64,000 nucleotides of DNA from Amphibalanus amphitrite (taxonomy: Eukaryota; Arthropoda; Thecostraca; Balanomorpha; Balanidae), in NCBI RefSeq assembly GCF_019059575.1, contig NW_024881569.1, forward strand, positions 806,001 to 870,000, given 5' to 3'. The notes below the pieces were generated by a model. It was not told where the DNA came from. It did no database searches and saw nothing but the letters and a program-made list of their open reading frames with translations. The stretch's first letter is position 1, and every line of letters begins with the position of its first letter. Positions 60,525 to 64,000 of this stretch are shown piece by piece. Both the position numbers and the translations under genes were made by a program.

Positions 60525-61589
60525 TATGCATTATTTGCAATTTTTCGAACCAATAAGAAGCAATATCGGAAATATTTGTTTTCTTTTAATTTTGCAACCG
60601 TTTAAATCAAGAGTACTAGACCATAGGTTTAAATACAATTGAACGGCTTGTTTGTCACAAGGTGTCAGGTATAATGTTATTCATACGCGAATACACTACA
60701 CCTACTTGCAAATGGGTCTAATTTGTATTTGACATAACATTTTTGGCTTTGAAACCCGAAAAGCACTTCGGTTGAAAACCATAACTTAAAAAAAATCAGC
60801 TGTATGTGAACTTCGCCTTGCGAGTGGCGACTGCTAAATACCATCGCGTCTGGGAAGTCGTCACTAAAAATCTATTTGCATTTGCATAATCAGGACGAGT
60901 ACAGGCATCAACGTGCCGCTGCTGACATTCAGTCGGCCTGGTACGAGCACACCCCCATAAATTAAAACTTTCTTATGCTGAGTGCTACTACACCCACTCT
61001 TAGTGGCTGGTTCTTTGAAGTTGCCGATGGGCTGCATGGTTTTTAGGGTTATCACATGTGGTGACATTTTGAAGTTTGCGACGCCGGGAGCCATGTGCAG
61101 ACTTTCGATGGTTTCTTGTCTCCGCCCACACGTCAGACGAACCCTCGACTCTGAGAACTGCCATTCATTTCACCTTTTCGCAAAGTCTGCTTATTAATAG
61201 CAATGATAAAAAGGAAAACAGGATGTAGGTCACAGCATCAACAAATCACGGGGCCGGGCCGCCCAGTCACATCTCAACATTAGTCACTGTCACTAACGCC
61301 CATTGACCATTCTCTCAGGTAGACGCTCCCTCACGTCAATCGAGCTGGGAAAATCCTTTCCGTTCTTTGTTTATCACCGGTGACATGACCCTATCACCAC
61401 CTATATCGTTAGTACCGGCTACCATACAGCCGCATAGGTCAGACGGCTTTGTTCGCGCGTCTCCATTGTGTGGCTGTGTTGACTGACGTCCGGTTCTGAT
61501 CTAGTGTAAATGGATGCCGGTGCTGCTCCACGACCCGTCCAGACCTGGCATTGTGCGCGAGTAGAAACCACACCTATTGACTTGATATC
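60525..61589. other. intergenic, no feature recognised
   Basis: No exon, RNA gene or element boundary was recognised in this stretch. Confidence 0.4.
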
Positions 61590-61698
61590 GACACACGCAT
61601 ACACGCATACACAACACAATACACATACAAACAGCATCCCCTCCATCCCCCCCACACACACATACACACACACACACATACCCACAAACACACACAGG
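61590..61698. repeat. CA-rich microsatellite
   Basis: Imperfect CACA/CATA runs. Apparent frames on the other strand are Val/Cys repeats without protein character. Confidence 0.8.
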
Positions 61699-61799
61699 CA
61701 GGCACAGGCTCGTTAGCCCCTGGGAGGCAAATTAGCCAGGTAGAGCCGGCGAAGACGCATGTCGGCCGACCTCCCACCAAGTCCCCAGCTCACCATTCA

Positions 61800-61823
61800 T
61801 CGACGGGATGCGCGTGCGCCGTG

Positions 61824-61857
<34 letters not shown>

Positions 61858-62230
61858 GCCGACACTCCGTATTGATTCAGAAGATGCAACAGGTATTTTC
61901 CAGGTGGGGTGTCCGCACGGCGTATCGAAGAGCCGTGTCGGCGGCCGCTGTGCACAACAGGTGTGCGGCCGGGCGCCGCGGGGACGCCGAGCGGGGCCGG
62001 ACTCGCCGCCGCAGGGCATGACTGGACATGGCCTCAGGTGAGTGGCCCCCCGCCGAGGGCGCCGGCACGCCCGCAGTCGCGCCCGGCGGCCGCGCCGCGC
62101 CGCGCCGCGCGCCGATACCGGGCGCCGCTGTGGGCCCTCCGCCCCTCTGAACGGCGCCGCGCGCCGAGCGTCCAGGCCGCCCCAAGCCGAGCCGCCGCAG
62201 GAGCAGGCAGGACTTTTGGCCTGGGGAGGA
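61800..62230. promoter_or_regulatory. CpG-dense segment with GCC repeat, possible promoter or first exon
   Basis: A GCC array (61823-61855) is followed by about 370 bp with very dense CG dinucleotides. Overlapping Arg- or Ala-rich frames occur on both strands, so no protein is called. GC and CpG density stand out from the AT-rich flanks. It could be the 5' end of a gene leaving the window. Confidence 0.3.
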
Positions 62231-62840
62231 CTCTTCACACCTGTCAGGTCAAATTCAGGGCAGTGGTTGCGGTAGAGATCGCAATAATTTGTTTTGTGAA
62301 ATTGTGCTGCTTTATATTTTTGTTTTCAAGAGCTAAGGCTTCGCGGCCTAAAGAGTGTTGAAAAACCGTGATCGAAAGTGTTTAATATTTTACACTCATA
62401 ACGTCCAACTTGGCAGAGGTATTGTTAGGTCAATGTTCATCTCAGGTCAGCTACCTACCCTTACTTTGTCTAACGAAAATCAAGAACACGATCTTTTGTT
62501 ATTTGTGTCCAGATCATCTAAAAAGAAAATTTTAGTTTAAACAGAACTCCAAGCTCTTTTTTTATAATTCACGAAGCCTATGCTCATTTGTGGTCCACTA
62601 TTGTCAATCACCCCGAACTTAAATGTGAATACGTCAAACCTCTGGGAGGTATGCCTACAAATATTTCTGACATACGGTGTTATGGGAAGAAAAGTGGTTG
62701 GAAAGGGTCAGCAGGGCTGCTATAACGTGAAACATATGCGCGCATTTTAGCGACGGAAAGTTTTCTCTCTTTTTTTTTTTGCTAAAGCTGAGCTCAGATT
62801 TTTATGTAATATCCGGCCACGAATAGCTGATTTATGTTAA

Positions 62841-63780
62841 CCTGCGCCGGACCGGGGGTGTTTGAACACCTCATCGCGGTTTATCGCAGATATATAAACA
62901 ACGGCGGCGCTCAAATTTCGGACCCAGGTCTCTCAAGGCCAGGTCAACAGGTCACATCAAGTGACCTAACCAAAGAAAAAAGTTAGAATCCTCGTCATAG
63001 CTACACCGACTAAACGATCGCCTTGAAATTTTCCGTTTGATAAGAGCAGCAGTATGCACAAAATGTACATCTCAGAATTTAGATGTCAATGACCTAAGGT
63101 CAGGTCAATTTTGCGACCTCTCCATTATAAGTAAACGGGAGAAAATGTAAAGGCGTCTTTTTTGGACAAACGTCATTCCAAACACTCAACCATCGGTTTA
63201 CAGATAAACTTGACAAGTTGAACCGAAAATGGCACCAGTGACCTCTCCTTATGCTCCTGACGTCATATCAGGTCACGAAAGGTCCCAGCAGTTTTTTACA
63301 AGAACTTTTGAAAGAGACATGCTATAGCGATGAAAATGCCTCAGATGTGTTCAGCTCGACGATACGGAACGACTGATATACAACATAGCCTTTTTCCGGC
63401 CAGGTCATGACCTTGACCTGAGGTCAGATTTTCAAAATGACCTTTCAAGATCAAATTACAGTTCATTCGACGCGTCTTGACAAGAGGAATACGATGCTTG
63501 CAAAATAAATGTCACTTTCTTGAGTCGAAAGTTATTGCGGAAACTGTTTGTCATTAAAACGGCTATTTTTGAATGTTTGCTCTCTGCAGGCTAAACCGTT
63601 CTGAAGTCAAATCTGAGAACATGATGGCGATAGAGCGTTGAAAGAAGCTATCGAATGCGCTTTTCCGCGGCGCTGTAGTTCAATTGGTTGCCGAGTTATG
63701 CGCCGGGTTTTCGAAAATTGTTGGAAAAGGCAAAATTTGACGTTTGATTCCCTCTGGCGACTTGGTTCTTGACATCTAAA
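62841..63780. repeat. TTAA-type element (left end) with AGGTCA-rich interior; unoccupied site of retrotransposon B
   Basis: TTAA (62837-62840) then CCTGCGCCGGACCGGGGGTG with the box GTGTTTGAACACC. It parallels 42809-43044 and continues through ...GATAAGAG...CAGTATG, where the related locus holds retrotransposon B. Right terminus not identified; the remaining bases to 64000 show nothing recognisable. Confidence 0.65.
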
Positions 63781-64000
63781 AAGCGACCCAAAGTATTTTC
63801 TTAAATTTTCTTAAAGGTAGTGTGCCAGCTTTCCTGGACCGTATGGAGTTAATGGCCCAGATAAGGAGAACCGGATTTTTAGAACTTATCCATACCTTCA
63901 AAACTCATGGAAACGTCTTAAATTCTCCAAATTTTGAGTACCCCAGTGCGAAATTCGCCCCGACGGGTTGTCGGTCGTACCCCAACCACATTTCACACCA

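Noticed and set aside
1-64000. CRISPR arrays, bacterial operons, rRNA and tRNA genes
   Set aside because: Looked for by eye. Tandem repeats present lack equal unique spacers, and no cloverleaf or rRNA-like sequence was recognised. A tRNA scan was not possible.

Overview
The window looks like nuclear DNA of an arthropod, possibly a crustacean. A multi-exon immunoglobulin-superfamily gene with arthropod Klingon/Wrapper-type architecture, classical GT-AG introns, two BEL/Pao LTR retrotransposons and many non-autonomous DNA transposons all argue for a eukaryote. The species is not determinable by eye, and nothing bacterial or CRISPR-like was seen.

Left third (about 3.7-24.3 kb, + strand): nine exons of a GPI-anchored adhesion protein with three Ig domains and one FN3 domain. 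The signal-peptide exon lies upstream or was not recognised. All nine exons join in frame, with phase-1 introns between domains and phase-0 introns inside Ig2, Ig3 and FN3. The introns are heavily invaded: a 203-bp hairpin (intron 2), an 8-bp-TSD hAT-type element carrying a hierarchical minisatellite (intron 4), a Tc1/mariner-like MITE (intron 5), a several-level transposon nest (intron 6), and a 3-kb TTAA-flanked element with a TA-flanked MITE inside it (intron 8). The acceptor and start of exon 2 are present in three tandem copies.

Middle (27.0-29.5 kb, - strand): one long single-exon frame for an 841-residue secreted or membrane protein rich in Pro, Thr and Ser, of unrecognised family.

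Right half (31-64 kb): an intergenic transposon landscape. Two full-length BEL/Pao elements are defined exactly by LTRs and 5-bp target-site duplications: element A (31377-37580, - strand, TSD GGCAT, one LTR difference) and element B (43045-49255, + strand, TSD GTAAC, LTRs identical by eye). Element B is split into Gag-protease and Pol by one in-frame TGA followed by CAGTTA, a known leaky-stop context. Around them lies a family of TTAA-flanked (piggyBac-like) non-autonomous elements with CCC...GGG ends, long G tracts and very many AGGTCA/TGACCT half-sites. Also present are an 84-bp perfect palindrome, a 2.6-kb element with 30-bp terminal inverted repeats, and a C-terminal fragment of a KRBA2-like integrase gene (53.3-53.7 kb). 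A CpG-dense, GCC-repeat segment near 61.8-62.2 kb could be a promoter or first exon of a gene running out of the window.

Boundaries of the transposons come from reading terminal repeats and target duplications directly. Family names for proteins rest on recognised motifs and remembered family architecture, not on database searches.
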